A model generated the notes under the pieces. The model worked only from the letters and a program-made list of their open reading frames with translations, did no database searches and was not told the DNA's origin. A stretch of DNA of 47,363 bases from FEN-680 sp036845225 (GTDB lineage: Bacteria; Actinomycetota; Geothermincolia; Fen-727; Anoxymicrobiaceae): NCBI GenBank assembly GCA_036845225.1, contig DAIUEJ010000017.1, positions 1 to 47,363 on the forward strand, written 5' to 3'. This document shows, one piece after another, positions 21,729 through 30,871 of this stretch. The position numbers and the translations under genes were made by a program. Each line of letters starts with the position of its first letter. The stretch's first letter is position 1.

Positions 21729-24005
21729 TCATGTGTTATTCACCGAAGGCAGGGCTGACCCTTCTCGGGAACCGAATCTTTTTTCCGTGGCGGGGCGGAC
21801 GAAGTGGTAGGTCACCACCGGTATGGTGATCATCACCATCGCGCCCATCATGGCTATCCCGGTGTCGTTGAACAGCAGCGCCACCACGCTGCCAACGGCT
21901 ATCGCGAACAGCGCGCCCGTCCAGGCCGGCTCGCTCCTCCAGCGCGACTCCCAGGACGAGCCGGGGCGCTTCATCCAGAGGGCCAGCGCGATGACCACCG
22001 CGATCATCAGCAGCGCAAGGAAGAGCACGCTCTTTATCTGGCCGAGGAGTATGAGGACCTTCCGCCCGAACATCGGGACCGCAGAGGCGGCTCCGCCAGC
22101 GACCGCGCGGCCCGCGTGGGTGTGCACGAACAGGTCGTCGACGATCACCAGGACCGCGGTCGCGCCGAGGGTCACCCCTGCGATCGCCGGCACCCGCCAG
22201 CCCTTGAAACCGGCTCTCGACGTCGCGAAGAAGAAGATGAGGGCTGTTGCCAGCGCCGCGACGAAACCACCGAAGTTGGCGCCGAGCGCTCCGAAGCCGA
22301 TCGCGAAGGACACCACCGCCAGCGCCGCCAGCGCCGCCCAGCGGACGCGCGGCTCCTGGCGGATGCCTTCGCCGGCCAGCCCCGCGACCGCCCAGACCGC
22401 GTAACCCAGCATCATCCCGGTCACCACGTTGCTCTGGCCGAAGAACCTCATTCCCTCGAGCGAGCTCGACCCCAGCAGCGGGAATATCAGGAGCCGGCCG
22501 CCGAAGAGGAGGTCCACCAGCATCACGGACGCAGAGAAGGCGCAGACCAGGGTCAGCGGGTCCAGACGGACGTTGTGTCGCGCCAGGAAATACGCGCCGA
22601 GGCCCACCACCAGAGCGTACAGCGCACAGAACAGAATCGGGAACAGCGCCCCGCTGAACGAGAACGCGGACGCCAGCAGGAACGAGACCGGGGCCGCCAC
22701 GATGACGACCGATACCGGCTTCAGGAACCGAATGAGGCCGTCGCGCCAGGCGCCGCCGCGGAACCTCCCGCTGAACGCGGGCAGGCACGCCAGGCTCAGC
22801 AGCAGGAACACCCCGACCCCGATGAGAAAGCCCAGCACCGCGGGCCAGCGGGCCTTGCGCGTTATCCCGAACTGGCTGTCGAGGCCCTGGATATAAACCA
22901 GGCCGGTCTTGCCGGCGGGGGCCGCGGGCGCGGTGACCATCGCCGCCCCGGTTATCTTCGAGGGCGCGGCGATGCCGAAGAAATCGAGGACCGTTGGAAG
23001 GAAGTCGGCGTTGTTCACCAGGCCTGGACGCCGCGTCGAGCCGGACGAGAGCAACCCCCTGCCGAACCCCTTCCCGGCGGCGATGAACGGAGTGGTGTAG
23101 TCGCCGTCGAGCCTGGCTTTCATCGGCGCTCCGGGAGAGACCATCAGCAGCAGCGAGTTGTGAAGGTCGAGCCTGGAGGCGAACGCGGCCGCGAAGGCAT
23201 CGACCCTCTTGAGCGCGCTCCGCCTGGCACGCGCCAGGACGCCCGGCGCCATCGTAGAGCTCTCGCGGTCCACACGGCCGGTGTCGCCGGTATCGATCAC
23301 CAGCACGTCGGATCGCGCGAGCAACCCCGCGGAGGCCGCCGCCAGACGCGGCAGGTCGGTGTAGAAGCCGCCGGGCTCCGACCCGGCCGCTATCGTGAAA
23401 CCCGCGACCTGGCCGGGCGCCACCACCCCGTCCGGCGTGCTGACGATGAGCGGGGCCAGCCTCACCGGGCGGCGGTAGTTGTCTTCGTCGCCGGCCACGG
23501 ATGCCGACTTGTGGGCGCCTGCGAGCGTCCCGGCGAGCAGGCCGACATTGTCGGCCGTGGCGGTGTCCTTGTTGTTCGTCCTGATGTCGGGCGCGCCCAG
23601 GCAGACAACACCGTCGGCCGGCACCCTCACTCCGGTGCTGTCGGTGTAATAATGCCCCGCGGTAGTGTCAGCCGGCCCGCCGGCGAACGTCTCCGACGCA
23701 TCGAATGACAGGGCGGCGTTGCGGGATCCGCGGGCCCTGGTACCCGCCCCGAGCGTGACGTAGTCGGCGCCCAGGTCCGGCTCCTTGCCGTTCTCTTTCT
23801 CGGCGGTGTGCGTCACCATCAGCCCGGTCGACCAGTCGCGCGCGAGTCTAGCGAGGAAGGGTGTGTCGACTCCATTGATGTCCTGGGGCCCTATCCGGTC
23901 CACGACCAGGACCACGACCTTGCCGCTTGCGCCCGGCGCGCAAAGGGCCGCGCCCGGCAACAAGGCCGACAAAAGGCATGCGAGGACCGCGGAAGCGGTC
24001 ACCAT
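21729..24005 (-). CDS. Alkaline-phosphatase-superfamily-like ectodomain fused to a polytopic membrane domain
   Basis: At least 758 aa. After a signal-like segment, residues ~28-360 resemble alkaline-phosphatase-superfamily folds: V-V-V-L-V-V-D-R-I, D-T-P-F-L-A-R-L-A, the G-A-D-Y-V-T-L-G-A-G-T-R-A segment, and N-A-D-F-L-P-T-V-L-D-F-F-G-I at the end. The usual late D-H-G metal motif reads V-S-P-G-A-P, so activity may be lost. From ~380 onward about 11 hydrophobic helices follow, which is unusual for a phosphatase. The ATG at 24005 leaves the signal peptide without a basic n-region. The same frame continues upstream with I-R-R-R-R-I-I-A, and GGAGG at 24041-24037 sits 7 nt before an ATC at 24029, so the true start may be non-canonical. 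It lies downstream of murA, possibly co-transcribed. Function unknown. Confidence 0.82.
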   Translation of the reverse strand: MVTASAVLACLLSALLPGAALCAPGASGKVVVLVVDRIGPQDINGVDTPFLARLARDWSTGLMVTHTAEKENGKEPDLGADYVTLGAGTRARGSRNAALSFDASETFAGGPADTTAGHYYTDSTGVRVPADGVVCLGAPDIRTNNKDTATADNVGLLAGTLAGAHKSASVAGDEDNYRRPVRLAPLIVSTPDGVVAPGQVAGFTIAAGSEPGGFYTDLPRLAAASAGLLARSDVLVIDTGDTGRVDRESSTMAPGVLARARRSALKRVDAFAAAFASRLDLHNSLLLMVSPGAPMKARLDGDYTTPFIAAGKGFGRGLLSSGSTRRPGLVNNADFLPTVLDFFGIAAPSKITGAAMVTAPAAPAGKTGLVYIQGLDSQFGITRKARWPAVLGFLIGVGVFLLLSLACLPAFSGRFRGGAWRDGLIRFLKPVSVVIVAAPVSFLLASAFSFSGALFPILFCALYALVVGLGAYFLARHNVRLDPLTLVCAFSASVMLVDLLFGGRLLIFPLLGSSSLEGMRFFGQSNVVTGMMLGYAVWAVAGLAGEGIRQEPRVRWAALAALAVVSFAIGFGALGANFGGFVAALATALIFFFATSRAGFKGWRVPAIAGVTLGATAVLVIVDDLFVHTHAGRAVAGGAASAVPMFGRKVLILLGQIKSVLFLALLMIAVVIALALWMKRPGSSWESRWRSEPAWTGALFAIAVGSVVALLFNDTGIAMMGAMVMITIPVVTYHFVRPATEKRFGSREGSALPSVNNT

Positions 24006-24063
24006 AGCGATGATTCGTCGCCTGCGGATCGCGGGACCTCCATGAGCCTTGGTGCCTGCCGGG

Positions 24064-25323
24064 CTAAGCCTCCGCCGGCGCGCGCCTGATCCTCGCGCCC
24101 AGGGAAGCCATCTTCTCTTCGAACTTCTCGTAGCCGCGGTCGATGTGCTCGATGTTGTAGACCTCCGTGACCCCCTCGGCGACCAGGCCGCCGAGGACCA
24201 GCCCGGCGCCCGCGCGCAGGTCGGTGGCCCTCACGGGCGCTCCGCTCAGGCGCTCGACCCCCCGGACGATGGCGTGGTGCTCGCGGGTCTTCATGTTCGC
24301 CCCCAGCCTGTTGAACTCGTCGACCACCATGAAGCGATTGTCGAAGATGTTCTCCGTGATGAACGAGGTGCCGCGCGCGGTCGCGAGCAGGGCCAGCATC
24401 TGCGGCTGGAGGTCGGTGGGAAAGCCCGGATACGGCAGGGTCGAGATCTCCAACCCGTGGACGTCCCCCTGCACGGTGGCGCAGATCCCCCCGGCGGCGA
24501 CCGACACCTGGCACCCCGCTTCCCGCATCTTGTCCAGGACTATCTCGAGGTGGGAGGCGTCGGCCCCGGTGACCGTTACCTCTCCCCTGGTGACAGCCCC
24601 CGCGAGAAGGTAAGTGCCAGCTTCGATCCTGTCCCCGATCACGGTGTGCTCGACGCCTGACAGGCTCTCGACGCCGTCGACCTTCAGCGTCGAGGTACCC
24701 GCGCCTTCTATCCGGGCACCCATGCCGGCCAGGAAGCGAGCCAGGTCGGCGATCTCCGGCTCCTTGGCGGCGTTCTCGATAGTGGTCCGGCCCTCCGCGA
24801 GGCACGAGGCGATGAGCAGGTTTTCGGTGGCCCCCACGCTTGCGAAATCGAGGTAGAGGTGGGTGCCCTTGAGCCGGTCAGCCTCCCCCTCGATATAGCC
24901 GTGCGAGACCCCCAGGGTCGCGCCCATCTGGGTGAGGCCTTTGATATGCATGTCGATCTGCCGCGAGCCGATGTTGTCCCCGCCCGGCATGGCGACCCGC
25001 GCGCGCCCGTACCTGCCGAGAAGCGAGCCGAGCACGTCCACCGCCGCCCTCATGCGCTGGACGAGGTGATAGGGTGCCTCGAAGTTGGGCTCGGTCGCGG
25101 GCGTGATGTCGAGGACGCCGTCCTCGAAGGCGACCTCCAGGCCGATGTGGCGCAGCACCTCGCTCATGATGTGTACGTCCGAGATGTCCGGCACGTTGTG
25201 GATGCGGGACGGGCTCTGTGCCATCACGACCGCGGCCATGAGCTTGAGGACGGAGTTCTTGGCTCCGCCCGCCTTCACCGAGCCCTCCAGCCGCTTGCCG
25301 CCATCGATAACGAACTTGTCCAA
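24064..25323 (-). CDS. murA: UDP-N-acetylglucosamine 1-carboxyvinyltransferase, Asp-type active site
   Basis: A 419-aa cytoplasmic enzyme of the first committed step of peptidoglycan synthesis, transferring enolpyruvate from PEP to UDP-GlcNAc. K22-N23 in A-G-G-A-K-N and the C-terminal G-Y-E-K-F-E-E-K are family hallmarks. The loop residue corresponding to E. coli Cys115 is Asp116 in M-P-G-G-D-N-I-G-S-R. This substitution is known to make MurA of Mycobacterium tuberculosis and Chlamydia insensitive to fosfomycin. The start is TTG 25323, matching the usual M-D-K-F beginning. TAAAAT at 25380-25375 is a possible -10. It lies between the V/A-ATPase operon and the phosphatase-like gene. Confidence 0.96.
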   Translation of the reverse strand: MDKFVIDGGKRLEGSVKAGGAKNSVLKLMAAVVMAQSPSRIHNVPDISDVHIMSEVLRHIGLEVAFEDGVLDITPATEPNFEAPYHLVQRMRAAVDVLGSLLGRYGRARVAMPGGDNIGSRQIDMHIKGLTQMGATLGVSHGYIEGEADRLKGTHLYLDFASVGATENLLIASCLAEGRTTIENAAKEPEIADLARFLAGMGARIEGAGTSTLKVDGVESLSGVEHTVIGDRIEAGTYLLAGAVTRGEVTVTGADASHLEIVLDKMREAGCQVSVAAGGICATVQGDVHGLEISTLPYPGFPTDLQPQMLALLATARGTSFITENIFDNRFMVVDEFNRLGANMKTREHHAIVRGVERLSGAPVRATDLRAGAGLVLGGLVAEGVTEVYNIEHIDRGYEKFEEKMASLGARIRRAPAEA

Positions 25324-25444
25324 AACTCTCAGACCCCCGATCGAGATGATTGTCGAAGGGATCAGACGTGACCCATTTTATCCGAAGGGACTCAAGGCGA
25401 AAACGAGCAAGTCATTTCAGGGGGAAGCCGACCGGGGCGGGGCT
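25324..25444. other. Gap between V/A-ATPase operon and murA
   Basis: These 121 bp hold a possible -10 (TAAAAT, minus, 25380-25375) for murA. There is no obvious -35 at the right distance and no clear terminator hairpin after atpD. I see no gene. Confidence 0.4.
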
Positions 25445-26098
25445 CTAGCCCGAAACCTGGGTCGCCTGGCGCTGCATGATCTTCTTCTTGACCTTCTTGA
25501 GGCGGAAGTGGTCCTCGCGGGCGCGCTCGTCGAGGGCGCTGAAGATGAACTTGACCTGCACCTGGAGCTCGGGGATGACCACGTTCTCGAGCGCGTTCAC
25601 GCGCCGATTGGTCTTCTGGAGCTCCTCGCCCAGGCGGCGCAGGCGCGTCTCGATGTCCGCGCTCTGGATCATGATGTCGATGATCTCCTCGAACTTGCTC
25701 GCGGTGGAGTCGATGCGGGCGCCGACCCCCGTGATGGAGTAGCCGCGCCCGAGCTCGGTCTTCAGCGGTGTCTCGGACTTCCTGATCACCGGTATGGGCA
25801 CGCCCATGACGTGAGTGCCGAAGATGTCTACGAGCACTTCGCCTTTGGTAGCAAAGGAAACCGATTTCACCACGGTCTTGCCTTCGACAGCCTTGGTGAG
25901 CGCGAGCGACTGCTGGGCGTCGGCGGTGGCGCGCTCCAGGCGCATGGAGAGCTTCATGGTCTCGTCGATGATAGGCAGGAACTCCCGCAGGAGCGCGTCT
26001 CGCTTCTTCTTCAGCAGGTCCATGCCCTGCTCCGCGAGCTTGATCTGCTGCCTCCTGAAGAGCAGCTCGCTCCTGGTCGGGTTTACTTTTTCAGCCAT
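25445..26098 (-). CDS. atpD: V/A-type ATPase subunit D (central rotor stalk)
   Basis: A 217-aa subunit forming the central shaft that rotates inside the A3B3 head. It starts with the family opening V-N-P-T-R-S-E-L-L and consists of two long amphipathic helices (residues ~10-75 and ~120-200) that form the coiled-coil shaft. The C-terminus is basic (K-K-V-K-K-K-I). It is the last gene of the nine-gene ATPase operon and follows atpB by 3 bp. Length and start (ATG) fit the family. Confidence 0.95.
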   Translation of the reverse strand: MAEKVNPTRSELLFRRQQIKLAEQGMDLLKKKRDALLREFLPIIDETMKLSMRLERATADAQQSLALTKAVEGKTVVKSVSFATKGEVLVDIFGTHVMGVPIPVIRKSETPLKTELGRGYSITGVGARIDSTASKFEEIIDIMIQSADIETRLRRLGEELQKTNRRVNALENVVIPELQVQVKFIFSALDERAREDHFRLKKVKKKIMQRQATQVSG

Positions 26099-26101
26099 GT
26101 T

Positions 26102-27592
26102 CTAAGCCTCGGCGGGTTCCTCGACGGCTTCTTCTGCCTCTTCCACTTCCTCGGCGGCCTCCGCGCTGGCGGTCTCGTCGGCGGCCTCCGCCGGTTTTTC
26201 CTCGGCGATCTCGCCGGGGTAATACTTCTCGATGTACTCGACCTTGATCCTCTTGAGCTCGTTCGCCGGCAGCAGCGACAGCAGGTTCCAGCCGATCTCG
26301 AGGGTCTCCTCGATGTCGCGGTTCTCGTCGCCCTGGTTGAGGAACTGCTCCTCGAACTCGTCCGCGAACTTCAGGTACAGCCTGTCGGTCTCGGAGAGCG
26401 CCTCCTCGCCGATGATGGCGACCAGCCTTCGCAGGTCGACGCCCTCGGCGTAGAAGGCGTAGAGCTGGTCCGCGACGCCCCTGTGATCGGCCCGGGTCTT
26501 ATCCTCGCCGATGCCCTGGTTCATCAGGCGCGAGAGGCACGGCAGCACGTCGATAGGCGGGAAGACGCCCTTGCGGTGCAGGCCTCGCGAGAGGACGATC
26601 TGGCCCTCGGTGATGTACCCGGTGAGGTCGGCGATAGGGTGCGTGATGTCGTCGTCGGGCATGGTGAGGATCGGCACCTGGGTGATGGAGCCCTTCCTGC
26701 CCTTGATCCGGCCCGCGCGCTCGTACAGGCTCGCGAGGTCGGTGTACATGTATCCGGGATAGCCGCGCCGTCCGGGAACCTCCTCGCGGGCCGCGGAGAT
26801 CTCGCGCAGGGCCTCGCAGTAGTTCGTCATGTCGGTCAGGATGACCAGCACCTGCATGTCGTACTCGAACGCCAGGAACTCGGCCATGGTGAGCGCGCAC
26901 CTCGGGGTGATGATGCGCTCGACCGTCGGGTCCTCGGCCAGGTTCATGAAGAAGCAGACCCTCTCCAGCGCGCCCGTCTCGGCGAAGGAGGACTGGAAGA
27001 ACGATGCTTCGCGGCGGGTGATGCCCATGGCGCCGAACACGATGGCGAACTCCTCACCGGAGATGACCTTGGCGTTCTTCACGATCTGCGCCGCGACCTC
27101 GTTGCCCGGCAGGCCCGCACCGCCGAAGATCGGGAGCTTCTGCCCGCGGACCAGGGTGTTCAGGCCGTCGATGGCGCAGATGCCGGTCTGGATGAAGTCG
27201 TTGGGGTTATCGCGGGTGTACGGGTTGATGGGCGCGCCGCCGACCTCGAGCTCCTGCTCGGGGAACACTTTGCCGCCGCCGTCTATCGGCTCTCCCAGCC
27301 CGTTCAGGACCCTGCCCAGCAGGCCGACCGAGACGCCGAGCTTGATGACCTCGCCCTGAAACCGGACCTTGCAATCGCGCACGTCCAGGCCGTTGGTTGT
27401 CCCGAAGACCTGGACCACCGCAAGGTCACCGTTGAGCTCGATGACCTGCCCCTTGCGGACCCTGCCGTCGGCCGACTCTATCTCGACCATCTCACCGAAC
27501 GATACCCCGCTGACCTTCCTCACGAAGACCAGGGGGCCCGCGATGTCGTGGATGGTCCTGTACTCTGCTTGGACTAGCCTGTCTCGGGCCAT
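26102..27592 (-). CDS. atpB: V/A-type ATPase subunit B (regulatory/non-catalytic)
   Basis: A 496-aa head subunit that alternates with subunit A in the A3B3 hexamer. It carries the expected S-G-V-S-F-G-E-M-V-E beta-barrel opening. The position of the P-loop is a degenerate I-F-G-G-A-G-L-P-G-N, as normal for B subunits, with no GKT. F-G-A-M-G-I-T-R-R-E-A and D-M-T-N-Y-C-E-A-L-R-E-I are strong B-subunit signatures. The last ~35 residues are a Glu/Ala-rich tail (many E-E-A-E-E-A) beyond the usual end, of unknown role. It lies 3 bp before atpD and 38 bp after atpA. Confidence 0.96.
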   Translation of the reverse strand: MARDRLVQAEYRTIHDIAGPLVFVRKVSGVSFGEMVEIESADGRVRKGQVIELNGDLAVVQVFGTTNGLDVRDCKVRFQGEVIKLGVSVGLLGRVLNGLGEPIDGGGKVFPEQELEVGGAPINPYTRDNPNDFIQTGICAIDGLNTLVRGQKLPIFGGAGLPGNEVAAQIVKNAKVISGEEFAIVFGAMGITRREASFFQSSFAETGALERVCFFMNLAEDPTVERIITPRCALTMAEFLAFEYDMQVLVILTDMTNYCEALREISAAREEVPGRRGYPGYMYTDLASLYERAGRIKGRKGSITQVPILTMPDDDITHPIADLTGYITEGQIVLSRGLHRKGVFPPIDVLPCLSRLMNQGIGEDKTRADHRGVADQLYAFYAEGVDLRRLVAIIGEEALSETDRLYLKFADEFEEQFLNQGDENRDIEETLEIGWNLLSLLPANELKRIKVEYIEKYYPGEIAEEKPAEAADETASAEAAEEVEEAEEAVEEPAEA

Positions 27593-27630
27593 TTTCTTCT
27601 CTCCTGTCCAGAGTGAACTTCGTTTACCTC

Positions 27631-29379
27631 TTAATACCTGATGAGCTTGCGCAGCTCAGTCTGCATCTCGGCCTCGAGCGTCTCGAGCTGCTCGACCGCG
27701 TCGTCGTTCGGTATGTCCTTCATCCTGCCTATCCTGGTGCGGAAGGGGACGTCCAGCGCCTCCTTCAGCGTGACGCCCTTGACGAGCACCTCCTGCATCA
27801 GGTCGTAGTACGAGACGATGACCTTCAGCATGTGGTACTGCTTCAGCGGGCTGCAGAAAGCGTCGACCTCGCTGAAGGCGAACTGCTGCAGGTAGTCCTC
27901 CCTGAGCATGCGGGCGACCTCCAGGGTCGCGCGGGCGAACTCGGGCAGGGCGTCCGGCCCGACGAGCTGCACGATCTCCTGGAGCTCGGACTCCTTCTGG
28001 AGGATCATCATCGCCTTGTCGCGCATCTGCTTCCAGTCCATGGAAACGTTGTTGGAGTACCAGTCCTCGACCTGGTCGAGGTACAGCGAGTAGCTGCCCA
28101 TCCACGAGATCGCCGGGAAGTGGCGGCGGTGGGCGAGCGAGGTGTCCAGCGCCCAGAAGGCGCCCGAGATACGCAGCGAGTTCTGTGTCATCGGCTCGGA
28201 GAAGTCTCCGCCCGGGGGCGAGACCGCGCCGACCACGGTGATCGAACCGATGCGCTCGTCGGCGCCCAGGACCACCGCGCGTCCGGCGCGCTCGTAGAAG
28301 TCAGCGATCCTGGTCGCGAGGTAAGCGGGGTAGCCTTCCTCACCGGGCATCTCCTCGAGCCGGCCCGAGACCTCACGCAGGGCCTCGCCCCAGCGCGACG
28401 TCGAGTCGGCCATCATGGCGACGTCGTAGCCCATGTCCCGGTAGTACTCGGCCATGGTGATGCCCGTGTAGATGGAAGCCTCGCGGGCGGCCACCGGCAT
28501 GTTGGATGTGTTGGCGACCAGGATGGTGCGCTTCATCAGCGGCTGCCCGGTGCGCACGTCCTCCAGCGCGGGGAACTCGGAGAGGACCTCGGTCATCTCG
28601 TTGCCGCGCTCGCCGCATCCCACGTAGATGACGATGTCGGCCTGAGCCCACTTGGCGAGCGTCTGCTCGGTGACGGTCTTGCCGGTGCCGAAGCCGCCCG
28701 GGATGATGCTGTATCCGCCCTGGGCGACCGGGAAGAAGGTGTCCAGGATGCGCGTCCCGGTGATGAACGGAAGGTTCGGGTCCATCTTGCGCACGACCGG
28801 CCGCGGCACGCGGGCCGGCCACTCCTGGAGCAGCTTGAACTCCGTGCCGTCTTCGGTGATCGCGATGACATCGGTGACTTTGAAGGTCCCGGACTTGATC
28901 TCGGAGATGACCCCGCCTTTGCCCGGAGGAACCATGATGAGGTGCTTTATAACCACGGTCTCCTGGACCTCTCCCAGGATATCACCCTGCTCCACCTTGT
29001 CTCCCACCTTGGCTACGGCCACGAACTCCCAGTCGAGGTCGTGGTCGAGCGGGTCTGAGACCGTTCCCCTGGTGATGTAGTCGCCGTAGGTGGCGGCGAG
29101 TTCGGGAAGCCTCCTCTGGACGCCGTCGTAGATCGACGACAGCATCCCGGGCCCGAGCTCGAGGAGCAGCGGCTCTTCGGTGCAGGTGACAGTCTCGCCG
29201 ACCTCCAGGCCGCTGGTGTCCTCGTAGACCTGGATGATGGCGTTCTCGCCCGCGAGGCGGATTACCTCGCCGATGAGCTTGAGCTTGCCCACGAACGTCA
29301 CGTCGTACATCCTCGAACCGGACATGCCCTGGGCCTCCACCACAGGCCCGGAAACCTTGGTTATCTGCCCTTCAATCAA
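27631..29379 (-). CDS. atpA: V/A-type ATPase catalytic subunit A
   Basis: A 582-aa catalytic subunit. Walker A is G-G-F-G-T-G-K-T (residues 228-235); the first variable residue is Gly where many relatives have Pro. Downstream G-C-G-E-R-G-N-E-M, the M-M-A-D-S-T-S-R-W Walker B region and S-P-P-G-G-D-F-S-E-P-M-T are all family signatures. The V/A-specific insertion ('bulge', about residues 110-200) is present and distinguishes it from F-type beta. The start is TTG 29379, giving the usual I-E-G-Q-I-T-K-V-S-G-P-V. Together with atpB it forms the ATP-hydrolysing or -synthesising head. Confidence 0.97.
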   Translation of the reverse strand: MIEGQITKVSGPVVEAQGMSGSRMYDVTFVGKLKLIGEVIRLAGENAIIQVYEDTSGLEVGETVTCTEEPLLLELGPGMLSSIYDGVQRRLPELAATYGDYITRGTVSDPLDHDLDWEFVAVAKVGDKVEQGDILGEVQETVVIKHLIMVPPGKGGVISEIKSGTFKVTDVIAITEDGTEFKLLQEWPARVPRPVVRKMDPNLPFITGTRILDTFFPVAQGGYSIIPGGFGTGKTVTEQTLAKWAQADIVIYVGCGERGNEMTEVLSEFPALEDVRTGQPLMKRTILVANTSNMPVAAREASIYTGITMAEYYRDMGYDVAMMADSTSRWGEALREVSGRLEEMPGEEGYPAYLATRIADFYERAGRAVVLGADERIGSITVVGAVSPPGGDFSEPMTQNSLRISGAFWALDTSLAHRRHFPAISWMGSYSLYLDQVEDWYSNNVSMDWKQMRDKAMMILQKESELQEIVQLVGPDALPEFARATLEVARMLREDYLQQFAFSEVDAFCSPLKQYHMLKVIVSYYDLMQEVLVKGVTLKEALDVPFRTRIGRMKDIPNDDAVEQLETLEAEMQTELRKLIRY

Positions 29380-29414
29380 GTCGAACTCCTCTGCTCAAAT
29401 GGCCTTGATGCCTC

Positions 29415-29747
29415 TTACTGGTTTCTTAGCGTCACGTCGAACCCGACCGCCCGGTGCACGAGCCTGGCCAGGAACGCCTTCCTCTCCCCGACCGCTCCGA
29501 GCTTCTCCTTGACCGGCAGGGAGACGACTATCGGCCGGTAGGTGGACTCGATGCGCTGCTGCACCCGCTCGTCTATGCCGGCGAGGAAGCCCTCGTTCAC
29601 CGCGAGGATCCCCGTCTTTTCGTCTTCCAGAAGCCTGTTGATCTCGCGGGAAGCGTCCTCCGCCGTCTCAACCTCGTATACGTCCACGCCGGCCAGCCTG
29701 AAGCCGTCCGCCGTCTCCGGGTCGGTGAGGACGATCACTTTATACAT
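29415..29747 (-). CDS. atpF: V/A-type ATPase subunit F
   Basis: A 110-aa small Rossmann-like subunit that binds the central stalk (subunit D). The N-terminal V-I-V-L-T-D-P-E-T-A-D-G-F-R-L-A-G motif is diagnostic, followed by I-L-A-V-N-E and P-I-V-V-S-L-P. It lies between atpC and atpA as in Thermus. The C-terminal extension (about residues 85-110), ending T-L-R-N-Q, corresponds to the regulatory helix region. Confidence 0.94.
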   Translation of the reverse strand: MYKVIVLTDPETADGFRLAGVDVYEVETAEDASREINRLLEDEKTGILAVNEGFLAGIDERVQQRIESTYRPIVVSLPVKEKLGAVGERKAFLARLVHRAVGFDVTLRNQ

Positions 29748-29762
29748 ACGTGCGTCCTATCC

Positions 29763-30845
29763 CTAATTATCTTCCTCGGTCTGAACGAAGAAGAGGTCCT
29801 TCCTGATATCCGCCTGCGCCCTGTCCATCTGCTTGCCTCGCAGGAGGATTCGCAGGTTGATCAACTCGTTCTGCTTAGACCATATGTAACCTATGATCAC
29901 GCCGATGCCCAGGACGTCCACGTTGCTCATCGCCGCCCCGCGGCGGATGATCTCGTGCTCGAGCTCCTTGTCGAAGGCGACGATGTCGATCTCCTGGTAC
30001 TCAGCCAGGGCCTTCTCGAGCAGCTTCCGCATCCGGTTGTCCGGGTACTCGCTGACCAGTTGGACCAGGTCGCCGAGCCGGTGCAGCCCCAGGAACTGGT
30101 CCTCGGTGAGCGACCCGCCCTGGATGCGCAGGTTCTCCACTTCCTCGTCGTCGAGCCTCAGGCCCCGGATCCTCACCAGGGTGGAGATGTTCCTCATGTC
30201 GATCTCGGCGAGAGTCATCTCGCGGACCATCTGGACGTTGGCGTCCTTGCCGGTGAGCTTGTCGATGTTGTCCTTGAAGTGGAACTTGTCCACCGCGAGC
30301 TCCAGGATCGCGAGGTCCTGGTCCTTCTTGATGTAGTCCTTGTACGCCGCGGCCAGGACGGGGGCGTACCGCAGGTGGAGCGTCCCCATCTCGTTGATGC
30401 AGTCGCGGACCTCCCGTTCGCGCGCGATCTGCTCCAGGGCATCCATCTTGATCTCGCCCACCGGGACCATCAGCGCGAGCGCTTCGCCCGGTGTCGCGTT
30501 GCCCCTCTTGCTCCGAAGGATGGTCTTGAGGTTCAACACGTCGTACCGCGACATCAGCACGGTGCAAAGCCGGTGCGCATCGCCCCCGGTGGAGTCCAGT
30601 ATCTTCCGGAAGGAGGCGATCATGTTCAGCGAGAGCGCCTGGTCGTAGTCGGGCCTCTCCGGCTTCATCAGGATCGCTTCGTTGAGCTCGCGGCGGTACA
30701 CGGTCTGGTCGAGCAGGCCCGTGAGGGCCTCGAAACTGTCCGCCTCCACCAGCTTCGTGAAGAAGTCCCTGGTGAGCAGGTAGGAGCGCATGCCGCGCGC
30801 ACGCGCGTTGACATATCCGTAATCGGAGAGGTCGACAATCGCCAC
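29763..30845 (-). CDS. atpC: V/A-type ATPase subunit C (AC39/d type)
   Basis: A 360-aa, mostly helical funnel-shaped subunit that couples the rotor stalk to the membrane ring. It opens with Y-G-Y-V-N-A-R-A-R-G-M-R-S, the conserved N-terminal signature of AC39-type subunits. The remainder shows three-fold pseudo-repeats of helical bundles with Y-x-x-x-x-L-K motifs. The start is GTG 30845. It lies between atpE and atpF, 15 bp upstream of the latter. Confidence 0.92.
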   Translation of the reverse strand: MAIVDLSDYGYVNARARGMRSYLLTRDFFTKLVEADSFEALTGLLDQTVYRRELNEAILMKPERPDYDQALSLNMIASFRKILDSTGGDAHRLCTVLMSRYDVLNLKTILRSKRGNATPGEALALMVPVGEIKMDALEQIAREREVRDCINEMGTLHLRYAPVLAAAYKDYIKKDQDLAILELAVDKFHFKDNIDKLTGKDANVQMVREMTLAEIDMRNISTLVRIRGLRLDDEEVENLRIQGGSLTEDQFLGLHRLGDLVQLVSEYPDNRMRKLLEKALAEYQEIDIVAFDKELEHEIIRRGAAMSNVDVLGIGVIIGYIWSKQNELINLRILLRGKQMDRAQADIRKDLFFVQTEEDN

Positions 30846-30871
30846 AGTTTACCCCGCAGGTATTGAGTTGG

